DNA of 11,214 bases. Source: an uncultured Erysipelotrichaceae bacterium. Its GTDB lineage: Bacteria; Bacillota_I; Bacilli_A; Erysipelotrichales; Erysipelotrichaceae. Positions 1 to 6,386 of the stretch are shown piece by piece. Every line of letters begins with the position of its first letter. Within the stretch, counting starts at the first letter, position 1. The notes under the pieces are model-generated. The model was given only the letters and a program-made list of their open reading frames with translations, was not told the DNA's origin and made no database searches. The stretch spans positions 1 through 11,214 of the forward strand of contig CANPNQ010000012.1 in NCBI GenBank assembly GCA_947575425.1, in the 5' to 3' direction. The position numbers were made by a program, and so were the translations under genes.

Positions 1-1919
1 CGCTGTGGGAGAAGTTTGAATTAAAGGAAAAGAAGCTGTTAAAAACCTTCAAGGGAAGGGAGCTGGAGTTCATCACGACCAAGCATCCGCTGTATGATCG
101 TGAATCACTCATCATATTGGGGGATCATGTCACAAGGGATGCCGGTACGGGCTGTGTCCATACAGCACCGGGATTTGGTGCGGATGACTTCTATGTCGGT
201 ATGAAATATGGTCTGAGTGCTTATTGTAATGTGGATGAAAAGGGCTGCATGATGGAGGATTGCGGTGATTGGCTCGCGGGACAGTATGTCGAGGACGCCA
301 ATAAAACGGTAACGATGAAATTGGATGAGCTGGGAGCATTGCTCAAACTGGAATTTATCACGCACTCCTATCCGCATGATTGGCGCACCAAACAGCCGAT
401 CATCTTCCGCGCAACTACACAGTGGTTCGCCTCCATCGATAAGATCAGAGACAAACTGCTGGCAGAGATCAATCGGGTGGATTGGATTCCTTCATGGGGC
501 AAGCAGCGTATGCACAATATGATCGCAGATCGCGGAGATTGGTGTATCTCCCGTCAGCGTGCATGGGGTGTGCCGATTCCGATCTTCTATGGTGAGGATG
601 ATACGCCGATCATGGATAAGCAGGTATTTGACCATGTGGCAAAGCTGTTTGAGGAATATGGTGCCAATATATGGTTTGAACGCGAAGCAAAGGATCTGTT
701 GCCAGAGGGCTATACGCACCTTTCTTCTCCCCATGGTATCTTCCGCAAGGAAAGCGATACGATGGATGTTTGGTTCGACTCCGGCTCCTCTCATACCGGA
801 GCGATGAAAGAGCGCGGCCTCGCTTATCCTGCCGATCTTTACTTTGAAGGCAGTGACCAATATCGCGGCTGGTTCAATTCCTCTTTGATCGTCGGTACAG
901 CGGTACATGGTTCTTCTCCCTATAAGCAGGTGCTGAGCCATGGTTTCGTCATGGATGGTAAGGGCGTGAAGATGTCCAAATCCCAGTGGAACGCTGTCGC
1001 TCCGGCAGAGATTACCAAGAAATACGGTGCCGATATTCTGCGTTTGTGGGCGGCCAGTGTCGATTATCAGGCGGATTGCTCTATGAGCGATGAAATCTTA
1101 AAGCAGTGTTCCGAAATTTATCGCAAGGTGCGCAATACGTTCCGCTTCCTGCTTGCGAATATCCCTAATGATGATTTTACCAAGGAAGATCTGATCGCCA
1201 CAGATGCTTTGCCGCAAAGCGATCAGTATATGATTCTCTTACTGAATGATGTGAATGAAAAGGCGCAGAAGGCATATCGGGAATATCGCTTCTCCGATGT
1301 GACAAGTATGCTGACCAATCTGATGACCAATGAGTTCTCCTCTTATTATCTGGATTACACCAAGGATATTTTGTATATCGAGAAAAAAGATAGTCTGCGT
1401 CGTCGTCAGGTGCAAAGTGTGTTGTATCATGCGGTGGATGTATTGCTTCGCTTGTGGGCGCCGATTTTGGCTCATACCGCAGAGGAGATCAATGATATCT
1501 TCCATGGTGAGGCAGAAAGCATCCACCTCGGTGAATTTGCGAAGCTTCTTGCGGTAGCGAAGGAAGAAGAAACAAAGGCGGATATGGCGCGGTTATTTGC
1601 CTTGCGCAGTGATGTCTTTAAGGCCTTGGAGGAAGCCAGAGCAGCGAAAATCATCGGGAAATCTTTGGAGGCAGAGGTTGTATTGCTGGTGGAAGCGAAG
1701 GATCGTGCATTGATTGAGAAGCTGTTCCCAAATGTATTTGCGCAATGGCTGATCGTATCAAAGGTGTCTTTCAGCGAAGAGGTACAGAAGCAATATGAGC
1801 ATTGCAGGGTACAGGTAAAGAAGTGCGTTGGAGCGGTATGTCCGCGCTGCTGGAATATCACGGACAGCGATGCGGCAGATGGCTTGTGTGTCCGCTGTGC
1901 CAAGGTGCTGAAGTCATAG
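1..1919 (+). CDS. ileS: Isoleucyl-tRNA synthetase, C-terminal ~638 residues (5' partial)
   Basis: This class I aminoacyl-tRNA synthetase charges tRNA-Ile with isoleucine in the cytoplasm. The reading frame is open from base 3 with no start codon, so the gene begins upstream of the window; the TTG at 115-117 is internal. Visible in order: part of the CP1 editing domain with GTGCVHTAPGFGADDF (about 141-188), the catalytic core segment EGSDQYRGWF, the KMSKS signature (969-983), an anticodon-binding helical domain, and a C-terminal zinc knuckle with CPRC and CVRC (Cys codons at 1839, 1848, 1887, 1896). About 280 N-terminal residues, including the HIGH motif, should lie upstream if the protein has the usual ~920 residues. 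The KMSKS loop continues as QWN where most homologues have LGN. It ends in TAG. Function is certain; only the N-terminus is unseen. Confidence 0.97.
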   Translation, partial: LWEKFELKEKKLLKTFKGRELEFITTKHPLYDRESLIILGDHVTRDAGTGCVHTAPGFGADDFYVGMKYGLSAYCNVDEKGCMMEDCGDWLAGQYVEDANKTVTMKLDELGALLKLEFITHSYPHDWRTKQPIIFRATTQWFASIDKIRDKLLAEINRVDWIPSWGKQRMHNMIADRGDWCISRQRAWGVPIPIFYGEDDTPIMDKQVFDHVAKLFEEYGANIWFEREAKDLLPEGYTHLSSPHGIFRKESDTMDVWFDSGSSHTGAMKERGLAYPADLYFEGSDQYRGWFNSSLIVGTAVHGSSPYKQVLSHGFVMDGKGVKMSKSQWNAVAPAEITKKYGADILRLWAASVDYQADCSMSDEILKQCSEIYRKVRNTFRFLLANIPNDDFTKEDLIATDALPQSDQYMILLLNDVNEKAQKAYREYRFSDVTSMLTNLMTNEFSSYYLDYTKDILYIEKKDSLRRRQVQSVLYHAVDVLLRLWAPILAHTAEEINDIFHGEAESIHLGEFAKLLAVAKEEETKADMARLFALRSDVFKALEEARAAKIIGKSLEAEVVLLVEAKDRALIEKLFPNVFAQWLIVSKVSFSEEVQKQYEHCRVQVKKCVGAVCPRCWNITDSDAADGLCVRCAKVLKS

Positions 1920-1979
1920 GGAATGAGACTGCTGACATCTCCCTTTGGCATGCGCTGTTTCCTCTTTATCAAAAAAAGT

Positions 1980-2008
1980 TTGACAAAGGCACAGACGCAT
2001 GCTATTAT
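1980..2008 (+). promoter_or_regulatory. Strong sigma-A promoter for infC-rpmI-rplT
   Basis: A perfect TTGACA (1980-1985) and TATTAT (2003-2008) are separated by exactly 17 bases, 61 bases after the ileS stop. Predicted transcription start is near 2015. It gives the infC operon its own initiation, independent of ileS readthrough. Confidence 0.85.
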
Positions 2009-2014
2009 ATACAA

Positions 2015-2162
2015 GCAGAAAAGTGATGGAAAGCAGAAGCACCCCTTCTCACCTGATGTCCTTCGGATATAGGTAAATGCCAAAACGATCTTATGATGAG
2101 ATGTTTATGACAGCGGGTGCATTGTGTACCCGCTTTTCTTGTGTTAGCAATAGGAGGTGTCT
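2015..2162 (+). ncRNA. Structured infC leader, L20-type attenuator
   Basis: A leader of about 148 nt lies between the promoter and infC. In Firmicutes the infC-rpmI-rplT leader is bound by ribosomal protein L20, which causes premature termination. Seen here: a local hairpin in 2051-2074 (ACCT and ATGTCC pairing with GGATAT and AGGT around a UUC loop), and an intrinsic terminator at 2113-2138. GCACCC at 2039-2044 is complementary to GGGTGC at 2115-2120, the 5' arm of that terminator, so a long-range pairing could act as antiterminator. The family assignment rests on gene context and this architecture. A covariance model match was not run. Confidence 0.7.
2113..2138 (+). terminator. Leader intrinsic terminator upstream of infC
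   Basis: GCGGGTGC (2113-2120) pairs with GTACCCGC (2126-2133) around a 5-nt loop, with one G-U pair, followed by TTTTCTT. It lies upstream of the infC ribosome binding site, as expected of an attenuator and not of an end-of-gene terminator. Confidence 0.8.
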
Positions 2163-2702
2163 ATTATCAATAAAAAAGTTATTCCTAACAATGTAAACGA
2201 CGATTTGGTAAACGAGAAGATTCGCTTCAAGGAAGTGATGGTCATCGATAAAAACGGTGAAAAACTGGGGATCAAATTGCGTCGTGAAGCACTGGACATC
2301 GCATACAATCAGGAATTGGATCTGTTGTGTGTTGCGCCCAACGCTGTTCCACCGGTTTGTAAGGTGTTGGATTATGGTCGCTATCGCTTTGAGCAGCAGA
2401 AAAAAGCGAAGGAAGCCAAGAAGAAGCAGCATGTTACCGAGGTGAAGCCATTACGTTTATCACCAGTCATTGATAAACACGATTTTGATACGAAAATGCG
2501 TCATGCGCGCAGTTGGATCGAGGATGGTATGAAGGTGAAAGTGGATATGCGCTTTCGCGGTCGTCTGATCACTCGATTGGAAGTCGGTAAAAAAATCATG
2601 AATAGCTTTATTGAAGAAATATCAGACATTGCAAATGTGGAAAAGCGTCCTTCTTTGGAGGGCAACACAATGTCTACGGTATTGGCACCGAAGAAGAAAT
2701 AA
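2163..2702 (+). CDS. infC: Translation initiation factor IF-3
   Basis: IF-3 binds the 30S subunit, blocks premature 50S joining and monitors start codon and initiator tRNA selection. The protein has about 179 residues, the normal length. The N-terminal domain has VIDKNGEKLGI and LLCVAPNAVPPVCKVLDYG; a basic linker around RFEQQKKAKEAKKKQ leads to the C-terminal domain with RLSP, HDFDTKMRHA and MRFRGR. The ribosome site GGAGG (2153-2157) overlaps a GTG at 2157, so that GTG cannot be the start. ATT at 2163 sits 5 nt after it and ATC at 2166 sits 8 nt after it. Both are rare codons of the kind known to start infC, where IF-3 discriminates against its own mRNA. I chose ATT; ATC is possible. First gene of infC-rpmI-rplT. 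Confidence 0.95.
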   Translation: MINKKVIPNNVNDDLVNEKIRFKEVMVIDKNGEKLGIKLRREALDIAYNQELDLLCVAPNAVPPVCKVLDYGRYRFEQQKKAKEAKKKQHVTEVKPLRLSPVIDKHDFDTKMRHARSWIEDGMKVKVDMRFRGRLITRLEVGKKIMNSFIEEISDIANVEKRPSLEGNTMSTVLAPKKK

Positions 2703-2723
2703 CAAAAGCAGGAGGTCAGGATT

Positions 2724-2918
2724 ATGCCAAAAATGAAAAGCCACAGAGGATTAGCCAAGCGTGTGAAGAAAACAGGCTCCGGTAAATTGAAAAGAAGTCA
2801 TGCGTATACTTCTCACCGTTTCCATGGTAAAACACAAAAGCAAAAGCGTCATTTGAGAAAGCCCGCTACGGTTCACAATACGGATTATAAGCGGATCAAA
2901 ATGATGCTGCCGAAATAG
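2724..2918 (+). CDS. rpmI: 50S ribosomal protein bL35
   Basis: A small, highly basic protein of 64 residues, the full bL35 length, which is part of the large ribosomal subunit. It begins [20 protein letters not shown] and has the family segment [15 protein letters not shown] followed by [12 protein letters not shown]. An AGGAGG site (2710-2715) lies 8 nt before the ATG. It follows infC by 21 nt and precedes rplT by 18 nt, the conserved Firmicutes order, so it is co-transcribed and under the same leader control. Confidence 0.97.
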   Translation: MPKMKSHRGLAKRVKKTGSGKLKRSHAYTSHRFHGKTQKQKRHLRKPATVHNTDYKRIKMMLPK

Positions 2919-2936
2919 GTAAGGAGGAATACGGAT

Positions 2937-3305
2937 ATGGCAAGAGTAAAAGGTGGATATACAACACGTCGCAGAAGAAAGAAAGTTTTGAAGTTAGCGA
3001 AGGGTTATTTTGGTTCTAAGCATTTGTTATATCGCACAGCGAATGAGCAGGTAATGCATTCTCTGAAGTATGCATATAACGATCGTAAGGATTTGAAGCG
3101 CAATATGCGCAAGCTATGGATTGCTCGTATCAATGCAGCAGCGAGAATGAATGATATGAGTTATTCTAATCTGATGCATGGCTTAAAGTTGGCTGGTGTA
3201 ACCATCAACCGCAAGATGTTAAGCGAGATCGCCATCGCAGATCCGAAGGGATTCGCTACCATTTGTGACAAAGCGAAGAAAGCATTGGAAAAGGAAGCAG
3301 CGTAA
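2937..3305 (+). CDS. rplT: 50S ribosomal protein bL20
   Basis: bL20 binds 23S rRNA early in large subunit assembly, and in Firmicutes it is also the repressor that acts on the infC leader. It has 122 residues, a few more than the usual 117-119; the extra is at the C-terminus (KALEKEAA). The N-terminal basic arm [19 protein letters not shown] and the globular part with [11 protein letters not shown] and [14 protein letters not shown] are intact. AAGGAGG (2921-2927) lies 9 nt before the ATG. It is the last gene of the operon and is followed by a strong intrinsic terminator. Confidence 0.97.
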   Translation: MARVKGGYTTRRRRKKVLKLAKGYFGSKHLLYRTANEQVMHSLKYAYNDRKDLKRNMRKLWIARINAAARMNDMSYSNLMHGLKLAGVTINRKMLSEIAIADPKGFATICDKAKKALEKEAA

Positions 3306-3320
3306 GTACATGGTAGGAAG

Positions 3321-3354
3321 AAGAGATCTTGTCAAAAGGCAGGATCTTTTTTTT
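3321..3354 (+). terminator. Intrinsic terminator of the infC-rpmI-rplT operon
   Basis: AGATCTTGTC (3324-3333) pairs with GGCAGGATCT (3338-3347) in a 10-bp stem with two G-U pairs and an AAAA loop. It is extended by outer A-T pairs and followed by a run of eight T (3347-3354). Confidence 0.93.
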
Positions 3355-3446
3355 GCATTTCTCGTATAATATTGCTCACAGAGAATCAAAACAGCGGTAT
3401 GAAAATAGGATGGAACCACTTTTTCTTTAATTTTCATGATTTATGG

Positions 3447-3474
3447 TTGCAATTTGTTCAAATTAGTATATAAT
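3447..3474 (+). promoter_or_regulatory. Promoter of the tRNA-Cys/tRNA-Leu unit
   Basis: TTGCAA (3447-3452) and a perfect TATAAT (3469-3474) are spaced 16 bases apart. The predicted start at about 3481 is just before the tRNA-Cys 5' end at 3486. Confidence 0.75.
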
Positions 3475-3485
3475 ATTATAGCAAT

Positions 3486-3559
3486 GGTTCCGTAGCCAAG
3501 TGGTAAGGCAATAGACTGCAACTCTGTGATCACCAGTTCAAATCTGGTCGGAACCTCCA
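3486..3559 (+). tRNA. tRNA-Cys (anticodon GCA)
   Basis: A full cloverleaf of 74 nt with encoded CCA. The 7-bp acceptor GGTTCCG/CGGAACC is perfect. The anticodon stem-loop reads ATAGA-CTGCAAC-TCTGT, giving anticodon GCA. The T-arm is ACCAG-TTCAAAT-CTGGT, and the discriminator base is T, typical of tRNA-Cys. Only 2 nt separate it from the next tRNA. Confidence 0.96.
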
Positions 3560-3561
3560 TT

Positions 3562-3648
3562 GGGATCGTGGCGGAATCGGCAGACGCAACGGACTTAAAA
3601 TCCGTTGGGAGTAATCCCGTGTGGGTTCAAGTCCCACCGTTCCCACCA
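3562..3648 (+). tRNA. tRNA-Leu (anticodon TAA)
   Basis: A class II tRNA of 87 nt with encoded CCA. The D-arm has GCG/CGC, the anticodon stem-loop ACGGA-CTTAAAA-TCCGT gives TAA, the long variable arm is GGGA-gtaa-TCCC, and the T-arm is GTGGG-TTCAAGT-CCCAC. The discriminator is A. The acceptor GGGATCG/CGTTCCC pairs except for a U-U opposition at the fifth pair (T3566 with T3640). Confidence 0.95.
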
Positions 3649-3659
3649 TACAGTGATTT

Positions 3660-3683
3660 AAGCTCATGGTTATGGGCTTTTTT
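3660..3683 (+). terminator. Intrinsic terminator after the tRNA pair
   Basis: AAGCTCAT (3660-3667) pairs with ATGGGCTT (3672-3679) in an 8-bp stem with one G-U pair and a GGTT loop, followed by a T run. Confidence 0.88.
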
Positions 3684-3744
3684 CATTTTCTGTTATTCAA
3701 CCTTTACACAATCCTTGATTATGTGAAATTCCGCATGTTTCGCT

Positions 3745-3767
3745 AATGTAATAAATTTACATTTTTT
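3745..3767 (+). repeat. AT-rich inverted repeat with a T run
   Basis: AATGTAA (3745-3751) and TTACATT (3757-3763) form a perfect 7-bp inverted repeat with a 5-nt spacer, followed by TTTT. It could be a weak back-up terminator behind the tRNA unit or an operator half-site pair. It is AT-rich, so chance is also possible. Nothing else was recognised in the stretch 3684-3890. Confidence 0.35.
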
Positions 3768-3889
3768 AAAAAAAGCAGCTGCCTGTATGGTATTCACCAC
3801 ATGCGGTTTGGATCGAATCTATCGGATGCTGAAATCATGATAAATCATGGGGAAAGAATGAGTATGATTCCTATGGCGGATAAAAGCGG

Positions 3890-3918
3890 TTTCTATCATT
3901 TCATATCTATGATATAAT
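3890..3918 (+). promoter_or_regulatory. Probable promoter of the vanY-like/murL/murD2 operon
   Basis: A perfect TATAAT (3913-3918) lies 17 bases after a poor -35 (TTTCTA, 3890-3895). The predicted start near 3925 would leave only about 13 nt before the ATG at 3938, a short leader beginning at the ribosome binding site. That lowers confidence. Confidence 0.45.
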
Positions 3919-3937
3919 AATCAGCGAGGTGAACAAG

Positions 3938-4999
3938 ATGAAGATAAAGCGAATCTCGTTCATTGTAAGCCTGCTTGTGCTGTTTGGCGTATGCTTTACG
4001 ATTATGAATCGCCATTACGATGAATTGGCACGGTATCCTTACGTGACTAACGAAAACAGAGAAATCATTCTGAAGTATTTATCCAATGATGATATCAATT
4101 ATATGATCTCCCAACAATTAAAACCGGAACAGTTTTTGCCTTTCATCGAGACAAAGAATTTTACGATACGCAATACGCTATGGTATACAAGGGCAAAGGA
4201 ATTACAGGATGCGGATCATGAGACCATTGTCTCCTTTATCAATGATTTTAGAAATCAGTTGGATTATGCCAAGTTGGAGACGTTATTACAGGCATATTCC
4301 TATGAAACGCTGCGTACATTTTATGAGGAGGATAATCCTTATTTAAACCATGCATCCATTGTGATGGATCCTTCCTCTTTGCTGGCATTGATTGATGAAA
4401 GTGAAAGCCTATATCGCTATGTCCCCAAGGGACTGGTAGCGATTGATGATCTGCCGCATGTTTCGATGCTGGAAGGAAAAAGTGAGATTCAGGTGCAGGA
4501 GGAATTGGTGGAACCGTTAAGACAGATGTGTGCGGATATTTCCTCGGTAAACGACAAAACCTGCGGTAATATGATCCTTGTGGCCGGATATATCTCTTAT
4601 GAGGATCAGCTTCCTTTATATGAAAGCATGATGTTAAAATATGGAAAAGATGATTTTCGCAGTTATTGGGATTATCCGGGACAAAATGAGTATCAACTGG
4701 GATATACTGTGCGCTTTCAGCCAGCCGGCAGAGAAGTGACAAGGATTGATGATCATGCATTGAACAATGAGGACAGCGATGCCTCTAAGGGAGAGGTCAG
4801 CGAAGAAGAACAGCTTGCGGCATGGCTTGCGGAAAATGCCCATCTGTATGGGTTTGTCCTTCGCTATCCGAAAGATAAAGAGAAAATTACGGGAAAGGAA
4901 TATCAACCTTTTACCCTGCGTTATGTGACAAAGGATGTCGCAGAACAGCTTTATGAACAAAAACAAGTGCTGGAAGAATATCAGATCAAGATTAAGTAG
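3938..4999 (+). CDS. VanY-like (peptidase M15B) membrane-anchored protein lacking catalytic residues
   Basis: A 353-residue protein with a single N-terminal membrane anchor (about residues 6-22) and an extracytoplasmic remainder. Residues 205-335 resemble the VanY D-Ala-D-Ala carboxypeptidase domain: AGYISYEDQ (family SGYRSYxxQ), YPGQNEYQLGYTVR (family PGxSEHQTGLAxD), AAWLAENAHLYGFVLRYP, and KEKITGKEYQPFTLRYV (family ExWHxRYV). The functional residues are missing: the first zinc His is Tyr252, the zinc Asp is Arg259, the last zinc His is Thr326, the catalytic Glu is Gln323, and the conserved Arg is Ile219. Inference: a non-enzymatic wall-binding or scaffold protein. ATG 3938 is chosen because AGGTG (3927-3931) is 6 nt upstream; a GTG at 3929 lies inside that site. 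A 28-nt gap to murL suggests one operon. The family call is good; the role is unknown. Confidence 0.8.
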   Translation: MKIKRISFIVSLLVLFGVCFTIMNRHYDELARYPYVTNENREIILKYLSNDDINYMISQQLKPEQFLPFIETKNFTIRNTLWYTRAKELQDADHETIVSFINDFRNQLDYAKLETLLQAYSYETLRTFYEEDNPYLNHASIVMDPSSLLALIDESESLYRYVPKGLVAIDDLPHVSMLEGKSEIQVQEELVEPLRQMCADISSVNDKTCGNMILVAGYISYEDQLPLYESMMLKYGKDDFRSYWDYPGQNEYQLGYTVRFQPAGREVTRIDDHALNNEDSDASKGEVSEEEQLAAWLAENAHLYGFVLRYPKDKEKITGKEYQPFTLRYVTKDVAEQLYEQKQVLEEYQIKIK

Positions 5000-5027
5000 C
5001 GATCCGTGATTGAAAAGGAGTATGCGT

Positions 5028-6383
5028 ATGAAAACATTTACCCAATTACGGGAACAATTCCCGCTGTTTCGCTATCAGAACTATCACATTGAGGAAGCGC
5101 CGCAAACGATCTCTTTTAGTTATGACTTTGAGATCGTTGGACTTGCGCACTTTCATCCGAAATGGACGATTGACAGAAGGCATGTTTCCTATTTTGATAG
5201 AAATGATGAGATCATTCAAAAGCTAGTGTTTTCCATCGGCATGGTGGAACTGTCCAGCTATTGGAAGATTACCTGTTCTCCGCGCGTGGAGATTGCGGCT
5301 GCTGCCTTACATGAAGCACAGATGGAATGGTGGAAAAAGCAGTATTACTGGGGCTTGGGTGAATTTTTCTATACCAATGGCATTGATACGAGCATGGAAG
5401 ATTTTATGCATATTCAAGCATTGGGAAATGAGTTTGCGCCTACCAAAGGAAAGCTTGCCTTGGATGGTTGTCTGATTCCGGTGGGAGGAGGCAAGGACAG
5501 CATCGTGACGATGGAGCTGTTAAAGCGTATGGATCAGCGCCAATTCGCTTATATCATCAACGGACGAAAGGCGACAGCGGACAGCGTGCGGATCGCCGGA
5601 TTTGATGAGGCGCACGTGGTTCAGGTAACAAGAATCTTGGACCCTAATATGTTGCAGTGTAACAAAGAAGGCTATTTGAACGGGCATACACCGTTTTCGG
5701 CATTGGTGGCATTTTCGGGGACCCTGTTTGCCTATATGAATCGTTTGCGTTATGTCGTGCTGAGCAATGAGGATAGTGCGAATGAAAGCACGGTGGAGGG
5801 GACATTGATCAATCATCAATATTCCAAAAGCTTCGACTTTGAACAAGATTTTCATGCATATGAAGCATCCTATATCGCCTCCGGCGTATCTTATTTTTCG
5901 TTATTGCGGGGATGGTCGGAATTTCAGATCGCAGAAGAATTTGCCAAGCATACGCAATATCACATGGCATTTCGCAGCTGTAATGCAGGCAGTAAGCAGG
6001 ATATTTGGTGCGGCAGTTGTCCCAAATGCCTGTTTGTATATTTGATTTTGGCTCCCTTTGTATCAGAGAAAGAGATAATTACCATGTTTGGAGAAGATTT
6101 ATTGGAAAAGGAATCGCTGATTGATACGCTGGAGAAGCTGATCGGTTATCAAAGGGAAAAACCGTTTGAATGCGTTGGCAGTCGTGCCGAGATCAATACC
6201 GCAATCTGTATGCAGATCGCACAGCGCAAGGAAAGAAATTTGACGATCCCATTGTTATTACGACATTACATGAGTTTGCCGCAATACGAACAATATAAGG
6301 AGAAGGAAAACCCATATGCGCATTACTTCAATGAGGAGAATCTCATACCCGAGCCGTTTTTGGACTTGGTAAAGGAGGGGTGA
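5028..6383 (+). CDS. murL: UDP-MurNAc-L-Ala-L-Glu epimerase (MurL family, PP-loop)
   Basis: Predicted cytoplasmic enzyme of peptidoglycan precursor synthesis. The family, characterised in Xanthomonas, converts the terminal L-Glu of UDP-MurNAc-L-Ala-L-Glu to D-Glu using ATP and magnesium. The protein has 451 residues, with a lead-in domain (1-145), then LIPVGGGKDS (149-158), the ATP-pyrophosphatase PP-loop. Further on are LSNEDSANEST (245-255) and a Cys cluster C318-X9-C328-X2-C331-X2-C334, probably zinc-binding and like that of QueC-type PP-loop enzymes. ATG 5028 is preferred: AAGGAG (5015-5020) lies 7 nt upstream, whereas ATG 5022 is too close and TTG 5010 precedes the site. Only 3 nt separate its TGA from the murD-type ligase, which strongly supports this identity. 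Another PP-loop amidotransferase-like role is the main alternative. Confidence 0.8.
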   Translation: MKTFTQLREQFPLFRYQNYHIEEAPQTISFSYDFEIVGLAHFHPKWTIDRRHVSYFDRNDEIIQKLVFSIGMVELSSYWKITCSPRVEIAAAALHEAQMEWWKKQYYWGLGEFFYTNGIDTSMEDFMHIQALGNEFAPTKGKLALDGCLIPVGGGKDSIVTMELLKRMDQRQFAYIINGRKATADSVRIAGFDEAHVVQVTRILDPNMLQCNKEGYLNGHTPFSALVAFSGTLFAYMNRLRYVVLSNEDSANESTVEGTLINHQYSKSFDFEQDFHAYEASYIASGVSYFSLLRGWSEFQIAEEFAKHTQYHMAFRSCNAGSKQDIWCGSCPKCLFVYLILAPFVSEKEIITMFGEDLLEKESLIDTLEKLIGYQREKPFECVGSRAEINTAICMQIAQRKERNLTIPLLLRHYMSLPQYEQYKEKENPYAHYFNEENLIPEPFLDLVKEG

Positions 6384-6386
6384 GCG

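Noticed and set aside
1918..1946. Possible terminator just after ileS (AGGGA with TCCCT then TTT)
   Set aside because: The stem is short and bulged and the T run is only three bases. It is too weak to call.
1472..2083. 203-codon minus-strand open frame over the end of ileS and the infC promoter
   Set aside because: It is antisense to a certain gene, covers a strong + strand promoter and shows no recognisable domain. It is a shadow frame.
3399..3473. 24-codon frame between the rplT terminator and the tRNA promoter
   Set aside because: It has no ribosome binding site, ends inside the tRNA promoter and is AT-rich by chance.
3858..3917. 19-residue frame with a GGGGAAAG-like upstream site
   Set aside because: It ends inside the TATAAT of the next promoter and has low-complexity content with no clear promoter of its own.
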